A stretch of 64,000 nt of DNA from Lentinula raphanica (taxonomy: Eukaryota; Basidiomycota; Agaricomycetes; Agaricales; Omphalotaceae), in assembly GCA_027919835.1 (NCBI GenBank), contig JANVFP010000011.1, positions 1,116,001 to 1,180,000 on the forward strand, read 5' to 3'. Below are positions 1 through 10,893 of the stretch, one piece after another (the stretch's first letter is position 1; each line of letters begins with the position of its first letter). The position numbers were made by a program, and so were the translations under genes. Under the pieces are notes generated by a model, which worked only from the letters and a program-made list of their open reading frames with translations, did no database searches and was not told the origin of the DNA.

Positions 1-288
1 ATTGCGTGAAAACTGATTGACCCTCCATCGCTCTAGCCACATCGACTGGCATCTTGAGGCGTAAGTATAAAGTTGGTTCACTTCCTGGAGATAACTTATC
101 GATTCTCTCTCTCAGTGGTCTTGCGATTGTGTTTGCTGAGGATGTCGCTGACTGGAACACAACACAAACACCCTCTGGTGAGTTTACTCGCCCTTTCCGA
201 TAGTAACATCGTAATCTAATCACACATCACAGCCGCTTGGGACGACTTGTGCCCCATCTATGATGCTCTGACGTCTGATCAGCTCTAA
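1..288 (+). CDS. Laccase, 3'-terminal exons (gene runs off the left edge)
   Basis: These are the last exons of a multicopper oxidase that oxidises phenols at the cell exterior. Readable exons are 37-60, 116-177 and 233-288, with introns at 61-115 and 178-232. The joined peptide contains HIDWHLEAG, the end of the HCHxxxHxxxG copper motif: its two histidines are copper ligands and the Leu sits at the type-1 copper axial position. It continues with VFAED and DLCPIYDAL, which is the usual C-terminus of basidiomycete laccases. The stop codon is TAA at 286-288. The bases before 37 end in ctctag and read as the end of another intron. The rest of the gene lies outside the window, so substrate and intactness cannot be judged. 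Confidence 0.88.
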
Positions 289-1237
289 GCGAATGAGAAG
301 CAAGAAGCAAGAAGACCCTTTCATCCTACACCCATCTCACCATAGATTTTCATAGTTGGTAGCCTCCATAGCTACGTACTTTAATTTTCGCCTCTGGCAT
401 CCTGTCTCTTCTTGGACTTTTATAATGGACTTCACCTTCCTTTGTATACATAATTCAGTATTGACTCATAGGATTCAGTGTCTTTGTGGTTACTTTCTGG
501 ATACAAATTCAAACGGGGCTACAACCCAAACTTCATTTGACCTTTGGATCCCATTTCCTATCAAGGTCGCACCTGGCATCGTTCAGAAGCCGAAGAAGTG
601 TGGCTTTTGCATGACTCAAGTTTCTGTCCCAAAGATCATTGAAACATCGTTCGCAACTCGAATAAGTTTTCCTCTGGTGCGATGTGCCCCGCTGACGTGC
701 CTCCATCTCTTTCCGACTTGCGAAGTGGGCCATTGCAAAGCATGGCATGTACGAGTCCGAGAAATCATCAGAGACAGAGGAGGGGTCAATACCATGAGAG
801 TGACACAGTTCACAGAATGCAGAGCCCAAGATGATATCAACAGAAGGGCAAAGATGACCAGAAACACAGAAGTTGAGAGTAGAGGAGCAAATTGAGGAAC
901 AGTTATCACAGAGGGTCAACGACAGAGGCGAGGAAAGAGAGCCGGAGACAAAATCCGGCAAAGTGAGAGCAAAGGTAGAAGATAAAAGGGATGACCCTCA
1001 ACGGAAATCGCAAACGAGCCTCGCACGGTGCAAGGAGGATATGAAGACGTGCATAGGAATGATAGAAACAGAAAAAAGGGACAACACGGCGCTACAATCC
1101 ATATTCATTCCCCATTCGGCGTTGAATAAGGTACTTACTACTGATTGTCTTCGCGAGGCTCATGAATTAGCGGTAGGCAAAGAAATTGATGAAGCGTTGG
1201 TCAAAGGGAGGCTTAGCAAGCTGAGCGAGGAGAAGGT
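289..1237. other. Unassigned stretch, possible Cys-rich reading frame
   Basis: Between the laccase and the DUF2828 remnant I see no recognisable gene. The minus strand holds an open frame at 533-961 with several close cysteine pairs (CDNC, CELC, CERC), which could be a zinc-binding fragment. The plus strand has a charged frame at 873-1241. The two overlap, so at most one is real. No splice structure or family match was convincing. Confidence 0.3.
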
Positions 1238-3060
1238 CTAAGGATATAGCTGGTGTGATTGGCTCAGGGTTGCAAATTTAGAGCTTTCAAGAGCGCCCAC
1301 GAATCCAGAGACATCACAGATTGCAAGTGAGTTGCCTAACCGGACTGCTTGAGTGCGCAAAAAGGGAAACCATTGAGCCTTTAGCATACACAGCCTTGTC
1401 TCTGCAAGCTCTTTTTTGAAGGCCTGCAATTTCGGGTACTTGCTCTCTGTTTGAGCGGAGCTAAGCTTGACTACCTCAGTGACAATCTGATGAGGAAGAA
1501 GTGCCATCGCGCTGCTAATCGATTTCTTACCGCTTTCGACATCCTTGAGATATTGCTGGAATCGGTCGGGAATCGGGATCATGTTTGAAGAAATGCTCGG
1601 TGTTATTCTTCATGCACATGGATGCGACGTTATTGTGGCGTATTTCAGACCATCGATTGGAGGACATGAGTGGTTTAGGAAGGAGCAGAATGGTCCGAAG
1701 AGGAACCCAATGACCTATGTAGGAATGAAGGATCATGTATTGGTCAGAAGGAAGTTCTAAGTTGCTTAAAATTGGGCAGAGCCAAAGGAGGAGAGGGCAG
1801 ATGAAAATGGTTGGGATATTCGTGCCCGAGAAAGTTGTAGGAGAAGGGCAATCACAGAAGAGATATCGGTGACACTATTGTGAGACGCTGTAGGGGATGG
1901 GGCCCACTTGCCGGCAAGAGAGCTTTTTGAGCAACAGGGGGCGAACATCGTCTGGCATAAGCTGCTGAAGATTGTGGACAATCTGGATATCCCTGGATCC
2001 TGATTAACTGATTAAGGAGAAATCGGATCACCATCACGTATAGTGCATGATATGTAGGATTTTCCAGGCATTTTTTAAAGATTTTATACCAGCTTCATCT
2101 TCCCGAGACCGGGAGGTCCAGATAATAGCAGGATCTAGAGTACGAATGGATGAGCCGGACGACCCAGAGGTTCTTGAACAGGACAACGCACACACACTGT
2201 TTCAGTCTCTGGTGTGCGTCATTCACATCAACCATATCTTCTCCATCACCATCTTTCTTCCTCTTCTTGCCTTTAATGCTCTTCCCAAAAACACATTTAT
2301 CCCACAGTTCAAGCCACTCCATCGCCTCTCGCGCGACGCGATCATTACCCATTAGATCTGTGAAAGTTTGAGGTCAATATCGGTCGACCCATAGCGTGTC
2401 GTCTGCTCTAACAGCACTCATAGACGTGTCTTCCGATTGCATCCTGTGTAATATAGTATCAATAATCATCATCTTGTCTGTTGTCGCCACTCACGATTCG
2501 CCACTTAGTTCTCTAGCTTTATCGATAGTTCGTCCAATAAGCTGTGTAAGGGTACATCCTGTAAATTTTCGGTTTGACGTGTTTGTGTAGCCGCTGCGAG
2601 TTTCTAGCAGATGGTTATGATCAAAACGAAGGAACTGTCTTCATAAAGCAAGGAACTGACGCGTCGAGCTGTATTCACAGGCTTCCGTCGCAGATCAATT
2701 GTCTGCCCGTCGAAGTTTGTTGCACGCAGCGTAGTCGATGGTGGGAAGATCGAGCTCGTTGGTGGTTGCAAGTGCCAAGATGTTGAGCAGGTCTTTCCAG
2801 TAACCATGAAAGAGGGGATATTCAGGCCGTTTTTTGTTCTGACACTCAGGGCTAACCAGCATGTGTAGATTCGTTATGGCCATTCAAGGTTGATTCTTCG
2901 GCCAGCCAAAAGCTCTAAATGAAAATAACATGAGCATCTCGAAGCTTAGACAAATAAATCTGGTACATGCCTGTCAAAACGTTCTCTTTCTGACTTGCCC
3001 TCATGGATACTTTGAGGTTCGTCGTCGGTTCGAGGAACAGCGAGGAACAAATTGGGAACA
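1238..3060 (-). pseudogene. DUF2828 / vWA-type protein, 5'-truncated and disrupted
   Basis: Family-typical blocks of the eukaryotic DUF2828 proteins follow each other in the right order on the minus strand but in different frames. They are SIHEGKSE and FDRAFGW (about 2900-3010), YWKDLLNILALA (about 2770-2810), AGKWAPSP (about 1900), NRWSEIR and NNTEHFFKHD (about 1570-1680), ALLPHQIV (about 1490), and the start of the vWA domain, AICDVSG (about 1300). The sequence stops shortly after. Breaks seen: an in-frame TGA right after AFGWPKNQP near 2890, a frame change near 1575, loss of the N-terminal part, and a vWA metal site reading DVSGF where DxSxS is expected. Family function is unknown. Cleaner introns could rescue a few junctions, but not the stop codon or the missing ends. 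Confidence 0.62.
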
Positions 3061-3361
3061 AAGTTGACAATGAAAATGTGACAGATGACGCAATGAGCTG
3101 CACGGGAGCAATGTCACAATGGGGAACAATGGAAAATAAGTTTTGTGACATTTACTAGAAAAGGAAGGTAAAAAATCGCCTTTTTTGGTACGGATCGCGG
3201 TGCATAGAGACGATCCTCATTTCATTCGGACTCGTAATAGCTTGAGCCTTGACCGGATTGCCAATTTCCCACGCCCGACCTTTTTGACCAAACCGCCTTT
3301 GAGTCTGTGGCAAATCTCTTGCGCATCGATCCTTAAGGCCTCCTAGGCCTCATTCCCGCTC

Positions 3362-5435
3362 ATGGACCACACAAATGGTGAAATCGTCCTCACCGGCAAT
3401 GTTAGGTCAGACATTGTCATACTCTCTTCCGCGCTTAGGGGTCATCAGATGGGCCTCTCGGTCTCTCGTGACAAGAAAAACCCTAAGCTTGCAGTTCTGA
3501 CTTGTGTTTCTGCCATCCTCACCATCGACAATGTCCAATCTCCTCGCACATCTAACGTTCACGCGGTTTCCGCACGAATAGACGTGGACAACCTTGAATG
3601 TCTTGTTTGTGCAGAAAACACAGATCAGTTGGAGGACTCGGTAGTCTCTCCAATGGAGGCGCCTGAAGCTGGTAGATTGGAAGAGGTTAGAGAAGTCGCA
3701 AACTCTGATCGTGGGGCTAAATTGCTGGACAGTTGGGCACAAGATATCGACGGTGACTTAGTGTGAGTCTGAGTTGATTATTTAAGTGCGCAATGTATCT
3801 CAAACCATCCAGTAAACGCGAATACACCTTGCAAGAGCACATACGCGACGTCTTTCAAATCTTGACCTATATCGGCTCTCACTCTTGGCAAAATACGAAC
3901 TTTACGTTTGCGCTTCTCATTCATCGTCGAGCTTCTCGCAAAGTTGGGTGGCGCATTCGGGAATTTCTCACTCGCTGGGGCAAATCACCATTCCTCATTA
4001 TTCAGGACGCCATCCGAAACACTACGGTGAAGGCCAGCTCAGAATTTACCATCAATTTTATACCCACCGATTTGGAAATATTGAATCAATGTAAATTCCC
4101 ATTCTTCGAAGACGACCTCGAGAGGACCCAAAGTACGCAACAATCGCGCAACGTACATGTCGATTCCGAAAATATTAAAGCTTGGATCGGCGGTTTCATA
4201 ACCCTTTTCGATCTACTTCAATCATCATTCCCTCTTCCCAAGAAAAGGCCAGGTCCAATCCCGACTGATGAACAAGTCATCGTGGGTGTTTTCCTCATTC
4301 AATGTCTTCGGAGGTTGAAGTCTGTCGTGAAATTCATTCTGGAAATTCCGGGAGTGGTGGACGCTCTTGATCGATGTGGTACGTCGCATGAAGCTGCCTT
4401 TGTCTGATTCAAACAACTCATCTGCCCACAAAGAGAATGAAGAGGCTGAGAGGCGATCTAACAGATACCAAGCTCAAGACGACTCTGTCCTTAAGAATTT
4501 CCAATTTCCGAAAAACAAGGCTTTTGTCCCTCATGATCCGCAGCGTGTTCCTTTGGAGAACGAGAGCGATGAAAACCAAGAGAAGGAACATGATGACGAC
4601 GATGATGATGACGACGACGACGACGACGACGACGACGCCTCTTTCTTTGTACCAGAGCCTGAATTGTCCGGTACGTGAAGGATTGCCTCCTAGTTCTGTA
4701 TTCTAAAACAAATGATTCTAGTCCAAGAGACAAATCACTTTCTACAGTCCCTGGGTACAATAACTGCTTGGCTTGTCTCGGTCACCTCCCTTTCAAAGCA
4801 CGCTTGTGACCTCTTTGGGAAAGAAATGAAGGTGGATCTTTTCTCCTGTCCTAAGGCCCCGAAGACGGAATATGGAATTGGACTCAAGTACAAACTGAAC
4901 AACATTTTCCCGGATCTTGGCCTGCTCACTGATCAGAAACAGTTCGCAAAAATAGTAGAATACTGCGGTAGTGCCAAAATCCATGCAGAGTCAGCACTCA
5001 TGGCCTGGGCTCATGGTAATTGTTCTGAGAGCCAAAAAGTAAAATCGTATCATTGTCCTGGAGTACTTTTTCTGACGCAATTTTGTGAAGCTACTTGGTA
5101 CAGACATTGCGATTGCAGTCAGTAAAAAATGCTGTTATATGTGTTGGAAGTTGCAGGAAAAGCTCAATGGAAGAGGAGAGATTCGATTTGATCTGCCGGG
5201 CACTCACAACATCATCTTCCCTTGGATTCCTCCTCGCGAAGTCCCCGAGCAGATTTTGGTTGAGCTTCGAGACGATTTGATAGCTATTGCTGAAAAGGTT
5301 AGCCGAAGTCATTCCAGGCAAAGTTCCGGGGTATCTGCGGATGATGATGATGATGATGATGATGTCCAACATGCAAATTGGGATGTATATAGGGATGTCC
5401 TCAAGGAATATCGGAAGCGAAGTGTTATACAATAA
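3362..5435 (+). CDS. OTT_1508-like deaminase family protein
   Basis: Five exons join in frame to 621 codons: 3362-3762, 3813-4378, 4434-4670, 4722-5038 and 5091-5435. The C-terminal third carries HAESALMAW followed about 40 residues later by KKCCYMCWKLQ. This is the H-[AE]-E plus CxxC zinc site of the cytidine-deaminase fold, arranged as in the fungal OTT_1508-like deaminases (Pfam OTT_1508_deam). The N-terminal half is the less conserved fungal extension. Two aspartate runs are present, one of about 14 residues near the middle and one of 8 near the end, both from GAT/GAC repeats. The substrate of this family is not established; roles in nucleic-acid editing or conflict have been proposed from sequence. 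The start is the first ATG of the open first exon. No gene partner is obvious. Confidence 0.78.
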
Positions 5436-6294
5436 ATCTGACTTGTTTGTTTCTCTTTATCACCCGCAATGATCACTGAATGTTCATGACCTCAAGTACC
5501 TGTGCCTTCCGAGTCTTCGGTGGTTCGTTTCCATCTTTTGCATCTTTTCTGCCTTTACAGGTCTGCTGAGATCATCTTGCTCTCAGCAACGTGAACACAA
5601 ACTTCATGTCTTCTTCATTTTCTTGGTTGTCTCCAAACTCACTCATCCCTATTCTTGGCTCTGAAAACACACTCAACCCAATCCTCGTACTTCTCCCTTC
5701 AACCTATTTCACACGCGTGCGCTCACTGCGCACTTCTTCTTTACAAGGTCCTGGTTCACTCTTTGCCCAATGTATCTTTCATCCTTGATAGATTCACTCA
5801 GCATTGCTACCATGCCAGAATCTGGCGCCTCCAAACTGCGATATGCCTATGATTGTGCCATAGGACGAGGACAAGGAATCCGTTGGTCACAACCTGACAA
5901 TGAGACCACTGGGTCCGATGGACACAATGTAGAAGACACAACCACTGCGAAACTTGGAATGAACACAGCTTTTGGCGACATAGCTTCTTCAAAGATATAA
6001 CCTCATACATTTGAGTTGCAACTCCTTCGAAGCTCGAAGACCTCCAAGACAAAATATAGCCCCATATGAAGTATTTTCCTATCATTGGTGAAACTTTTGC
6101 GAGTTCAAGTTGAGTTCAATGTCAGTGATCTACGAAGGAGACATAACACACAGCCAATTCTTGAATCAAAGGCAACGAGATGTATAAGCAGGTATAAGCG
6201 TGTTTTCAAATTTCATGTGAGTCTATGTACAAATACAAATGCTGAATCCGATGAGTGCCAGATACAGAAGAAGTTGGTCCAGAAGTAAAGACGT
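5436..6294. other. Intergenic, no supported gene
   Basis: This holds only short overlapping frames. A 62-codon frame starting at the ATG at 5813 is the best of them, but it has no recognisable domain or conservation signal, so I do not call it. Confidence 0.4.
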
Positions 6295-6884
6295 TTATGA
6301 GATTAAAATTTTCTTTGGAGCCTGCTCAGCACTAGCTTTCGGGAAGGTGACTGTTAGGACACCATTCTCCATTGAAGCTTTGATCTCCTCGTCCTGTGAA
6401 AAAAGAAAGTCAGCAAGCAATATCAAAGCTGTTCATGGCTGTATAGCAACCTACCTTAACACCTTGAGGCAACTGGAGTGTTCGAGAGAATTTACCATAG
6501 CTTCTCTCCCTTACTGCGTATCCATCCCGCTCGCGGTCCTCAGAAAGCTTGGTTTCGGCACCAACCGTCAAGCGACCGTTGTGCACATCGATCTGGACAT
6601 CTTCCTTCTTGACCCCGGGGAACTCGAAAGTGGCTGTGACAAGATTCTTCTCTTTGTCTTCATGAAGATCCATTCTAGATAGTTTGTTAGTGACAAGGTT
6701 CAGGAATATTTTCAGGTGCAGGAAGGACTTACTTGGGTCTCAAGAACCTTGGGACGGTATCAGCATTCTGAGTCAGAGCTTGACTCGGAGTGGGACTCTG
6801 TCCGCCACGGAAAGAACGAGAGCCAAAGGCCTCGTCAAAGAGGCGATCCCAATTGTAGCTTGGTTCGTAGAAGTAGAGAGACAT
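6295..6884 (-). CDS. Small heat-shock protein (HSP20, alpha-crystallin domain), minus copy
   Basis: Three exons (6733-6884, 6455-6674, 6295-6393) give 156 residues. The protein is an ATP-independent chaperone that holds unfolding proteins, normally cytosolic and oligomeric. It begins MSLYFYEPSYNWDRLFDEAF. The alpha-crystallin domain runs from TATFEFPGVKKEDVQIDV through GRLTVGAE to the signature ENGVLTVTFPK near the end. It ends in KKILIS, an I-x-I/V-like tail used in oligomer assembly. It is divergently paired with a second HSP20 gene starting at 7315. The two genes have exons of identical lengths (152, 220 and 99 nt), so they are a local duplicate pair. The shared upstream region contains heat-shock elements, which points to HSF1 control. 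Confidence 0.95.
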
Positions 6885-7078
6885 TGTAGCGCAAGGTGTG
6901 GAGTTGTGTTATGAACTGGAGAGACAACGAGGCTGGTCTGCTGTCTTATATCCTCTGCATGGCTTCGGATAGGACTTTCTCGAACTCTCTATATGACGCT
7001 GAGAAGGACGAGACAACACTGGCATGATGTCAATTCTATAGTCAATACAGAAGGGAACAACGAACACCCTGTTTTTAA

Positions 7079-7091
7079 GAACATTCTCGAA
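7079..7091. promoter_or_regulatory. Heat-shock element, GAAnnTTCnnGAA
   Basis: A perfect three-unit inverted nGAAn array (GAAcaTTCtcGAA), the binding site of trimeric HSF1. It lies about 235 bp upstream of the plus HSP20 ATG. Confidence 0.8.
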
Positions 7092-7126
7092 TAAGCGCTT
7101 GGTAAGCGCTGAATAAACCCCTAATT

Positions 7127-7139
7127 TTCTCGAATGTTC
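7127..7139. promoter_or_regulatory. Heat-shock element, TTCnnGAAnnTTC
   Basis: A second perfect three-unit array (TTCtcGAAtgTTC), 36 bp after the first and about 75 bp upstream of the TATA box of the plus gene. Confidence 0.8.
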
Positions 7140-7314
7140 CAGTGCTGGTCAGACTGAAGTGGCCACGAAATGAGATTAGCCATAGAAACTTCTAGCAGCA
7201 TGCAGCGAATGTATAAAAGGAGGCCATTCGAAGGGAAGGATCCCTCAGAAAATCACCACTCGCAAATACAAACCACAAACCAACTTACAACACTCAAACA
7301 CTCACCCAACAACA

Positions 7315-7896
7315 ATGTCCCTCTATTTCTACGAGCCTTCCTATCACTTTGACCGCGTCTTCGATCGATTGTTCGATTCGGCCTTTCCACAGCCCGCTAT
7401 TGATAATCAGTCGTCGGCTCAAACTGGAGGTGCTTCCAATGCTGTAAGCAGGCCAGTTAAGCCAAGGTAAGTTGTTCGACATCTCAATCGCTTCAACCTC
7501 CAATTGACACTGTTTTCGTACAGGATGGACTTGCACGAAAACACCGAAACGAACACAGTCACGGCAACATTCGAGCTGCCTGGTCTGAAGAAAGAGGATG
7601 TCGATATCAACGTCCACGATGGTCGCTTGACCGTATCGGGCGAAAGCAAGATATCTTCTGAACGTAATGAGGATGGGTATGCCATTCGCGAGAGAAGGTA
7701 TGGGAGCTTCGCTCGGGCGTTGCAATTACCAAGAGGAGTCAAGGTAAGTTCAAAATCACATACCTAAATTTTGACCGCAGACTTACAATTTTTGCAGGAA
7801 GAAGAGATCAAAGCCTCCATGGAAAATGGGGTCTTGACGGTCACCTTCCCAAAGTCGACTAAGGAAGCTGAGCCGAAGAAGATTTCCATTGCTTGA
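7315..7896 (+). CDS. Small heat-shock protein (HSP20, alpha-crystallin domain), plus copy
   Basis: Exons 7315-7466, 7524-7743 and 7798-7896 encode 156 residues beginning MSLYFYEPSYHFDRVFDRLF. The alpha-crystallin domain includes TATFELPGLKKEDVDINV, GRLTVSGE and ENGVLTVTFPK, and the tail ends KKISIA. It is the divergent paralogue of the minus copy at 6295-6884 and has the same three exon lengths. The N-terminal linker differs most: this copy has a Gln/Ser-rich segment where the other has a Gly/Ser/Pro-rich one, the usual place where HSP20 substrate choice diverges. The TATA box at 7212-7220 is about 100 bp upstream of the start. Confidence 0.95.
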
Positions 7897-8144
7897 ACTC
7901 TCTCGACCTCTTCATGTTTCAAAAAGCTGTATCAGTAGTGTATCTGTAGCAAAAGGGCAATCAATAATTTGAACATCTCAAAATCGTCCGACTTGAGTTT
8001 GTCAATAAGTGGTTAAACAAGCATGAGTGACTGTCAATAAAGATATTCGCACAACTTTCGACGCGATGAAGGTTCATCGAATGAGGTTTTCATCAGAATT
8101 AAGCCATAGACAACCTGGTATATTTGAAGGGGGGAGGTATATAA

Positions 8145-9441
8145 CTACCAATTTGCAAGTGACAATGGAACGCTTTCCATTTCGTGTTCGTACTCCACCT
8201 CCACCCTTGGCCCTTCTACAAAAAAACAACATCAGGTTTTTGCATTTGCACATATTAATGTAAGAGTCACTTTTTGGTCGCTTTTCTGTTCGCTTTTTGG
8301 CATTGTGGGTTGAGGAGCTTTTCTTTTCCCGAGTGTTGATGGTCGAGGCCTACTATTCTCCTCATTGGAATCGCCATCGCCATCATCCTCATCTGGACTC
8401 CCCGATCCCTGGTCCTAGGTGTTTTCAGCACCCAATAAGTAAAAGTTTTAGAACATCACGCACCACAACATCCTCCAAATCACTTAAGCCATCGTCATCG
8501 TCATCTTCATCTTCATCCCCACTTATATCGCTCACGAACTCTCTAGTGCCCCATTCGTCCATTTCTTCTTCGAGCTCCTCCTCCAATTCTTCATCCGTCT
8601 CATCGTCGACCATATCCTCCAGCTCGTTCGCGACCCCCTTCCCTTTATCTGCCTTTTCACGATCCAGAAACGCTTGCCATACAGTTTCGTTCACATTGAG
8701 GGGCGCGTCACCATAGGCTTTGGATTTGAGTCGCTCAATCAGCTCTTTTTCGATTGATTTTTCTAGATGAGCAGCGGAAAGAGCTTTCCGTTCTCTGACA
8801 GCCTCCCGTCTGTCTAGCTTTTTCTTCACTCCTACTAGTTTAGGCCTGGGTGCATATCAGCATCGGTTCTTGGAGAGTAAAACATAATCGTACTCTTGTC
8901 GTAGCTGTAGACGACGCATTTTGATCAAGTACTGAGTGATTTTGGTGACTCTTTGCTTGCATTTGTGAATCATAAAATTTGGCCAGTGTATTAGTTCGCT
9001 GTCGATCTATGAACATGAATCATAAGTATTACTATCAGATAATATGCTATTTGTAACGCACCTGTTCCAATGCCTTGGTGTAATTGTTGGACAACTTTAT
9101 CTTCTCCCACATGTGTGCAGGCGAATGCGCTCGTTCGATAGTCTTGACATACAGATATAGCACTCCTGAACATTGTTTAAGAGATCGTTGTACGGCACAG
9201 AGACATATTCAGAAGCACCTTCGTGCTCCCTGATAGTGGCATATCTTGAATTGGCTAATGGACACGACTGTCGATTGCAGAGGCCAGTAACATTGTATTC
9301 ATTGCGACAGAAGTTTTGGGTAGCAGTTCTATTCCAGTGTCAGCTTTGAAGCTAGAGGGTAGACTGGATTGTTTCTGACTTGACTTTATAAGAGCAGAAC
9401 TGGTGATTTATCACAGACCAGATCACATCGTCGCTTTGCAT
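8145..9441 (-). CDS. MAK16: MAK16, nuclear 60S ribosome-biogenesis factor
   Basis: MAK16 acts in the nucleolus in early 60S subunit maturation. The start [19 protein letters not shown] at 9441 is the invariant family N-terminus. Later exons give the zinc-binding [19 protein letters not shown], then [17 protein letters not shown], then [20 protein letters not shown], then [11 protein letters not shown], then a long acidic region. Five or six short introns are needed. The expected C-terminal tail, GPRVEVEYE ending in LANW and a TAG at 8145-8147, is present. The last intron (donor after a run of five A's near 8265) joins one base out of frame with it. Without that intron the frame ends at TGA 8232-8234. 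I treat this as a likely base-call or homopolymer error, or a variant splice. Confidence 0.9.
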
Positions 9442-9662
9442 TATGAAGGGGAGAGAAGAGAAGAAGATTATGTGGCAGTGCAAAAAATTGGGGCGTCTAA
9501 ACTGTTTTAAAACTACCTCTATAGACGCGCACCCCTCTTTCATCAACGTCGCATTCACTTCAGCGAATCGTCTGTTTCCAAATCAAGATATTTACCATGT
9601 GTAAACAGTCTCTGAATCCTACGTTGATGGAGAAGTTTCCCCGAGATACAGTCTCATCGATG

Positions 9663-10708
9663 CTAATGTAATAAAGCCGCATCTAGTGTTCCAGGTGCGT
9701 CCTTCTTTACTTCAGCGACAGTCTCGCGCCATAGCTTCACCTGCATCTGTTCCCCTTCCTTACTCTCAGCCCATGCAATCATACTGATGACAGCCGCGTT
9801 AGCCAAATTGAGAGATAAGTTGTGGAGGAATATCGCTTACGGTAAGATCTGATATACCACCAACATCTCTCCATGGCTTTCCTTTCCTGCAAATCCTGCG
9901 GCATTGATTAAAACCCTTGATCCTACATCCGGGGATCTCGCCATCAAGGCCTGCACTATGCGACCTAAGACTCTGAGCGGAAGAGAAAGATCACGAGCGA
10001 GATTGGTTTTCACCATCCCGGGACACATGCAGTTGACGATAACGGTGGAAGGATCCACATGTTTCGCTAATTCTTTCACGAACAAACGTACAAGGAGCTT
10101 CGAGTCCGCGTACAATGACCATGGTTGGAATTCCTCTTTGTCGTTACAGGCCTTGAATATCGGCGTTGTTTCTGGAATAGGGGATTTGATGAATCGTGAT
10201 TCGCTGTATTTCTGTGAGGCGACGATCGAGAGGTACGAGGGAGTCGGAGGATTGGTGCGCTCCGCTGTCGCACGTAACAAAGGGAAGAGCAACAACGCTA
10301 GCATTGCATTGGATAGATAATTGACTTGGAAAGTCATTTCGTTTCCAGTATGGGGAGAGACCTCCCAGTCGAGGTGGAATATACCTGCATTCAGGAGAGC
10401 GATGTGCAGATCTTCGACCTCCGCGCGAAGTTTGGAGGCGAAAGCAATGACAGAAGAGTGAGAAGAGAGATCGAGTTCATATACGAGTATTTTGGTTTCG
10501 CTTTTGAGTTCCGGTAGAGCAAGCAGTTCCGCTCTGATGGATTCTCCCTCGGATGCTCGTCGTACGGTAAAATCAGAGTGGAGACGTTGTGTTGGAGGTA
10601 GTGTAGACAGGCTGCACGACCCAAACCACTGTTTCCGCCTGTAACCAGGACTGTCTTTCCCTGGAAGTCAACAGACGCGGGAAGAGCGGGTACAGGTGGT
10701 TGCAGCAT
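9663..10708 (-). pseudogene. Short-chain dehydrogenase/reductase with apparent 1-bp frameshift
   Basis: This is an NAD(P)-dependent oxidoreductase of the Rossmann-fold SDR family. It starts MLQPPVPALP at 10708. The cofactor motif TGGNSGLG follows within 30 residues. A second frame holds LLNAG (the NNAG-like motif), the catalytic YADSK (YxxxK), and CPGMVKTNL. An intron at about 9840 leads to the last exon, ending TAG at 9663-9665. The two frames join at about 10567, where one base is missing: after STLIL the sequence reads ccgta where family members keep the frame with a G (AVR). The rest is open and well conserved, so the frameshift is either recent or an assembly error. Substrate is unknown; the closest relatives are retinol-dehydrogenase-like fungal SDRs. 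Confidence 0.72.
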
Positions 10709-10716
10709 CAGGGACT

Positions 10717-10755
10717 GAGGAGGTCAGAGGAGGTCAGGGGAGGTCAGGGGAGATC
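10717..10755. repeat. 10-bp tandem repeat upstream of the SDR start
   Basis: Four degenerate copies of a unit close to GGAGGTCAGG lie directly upstream of the SDR start codon. This is a small minisatellite with no known role. Confidence 0.7.
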
Positions 10756-10893
10756 GGAACACATCACTGCTTTTGAGGGGGGACCGCCGTCGGAAATCCC
10801 GAAATCTTACCAAGCACGGAAGCTGAGTTGTGATTTGTAACACTCACGGTTATGCCTGGTTGCATAGCAGACTCGAGAGTTCATACATGGAAT

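Larger units (their letters stand above)
6885..7314. promoter_or_regulatory. Shared divergent heat-shock promoter
   Basis: This 430-bp gap separates two divergent HSP20 start codons. It contains two three-unit heat-shock elements (7079-7091 and 7127-7139). Two-unit TTC/GAA pairs lie at 6977-6984 and 7185-7192. A TATAAAAGG box at 7212-7220 serves the plus gene and a TATA-like stretch at 6945-6953 serves the minus gene. The layout predicts strong heat induction of both genes. Confidence 0.8.

Noticed and set aside
5813..6000. 62-codon frame with a reasonable start context
   Set aside because: No homology signal, splice support or domain; likely chance.
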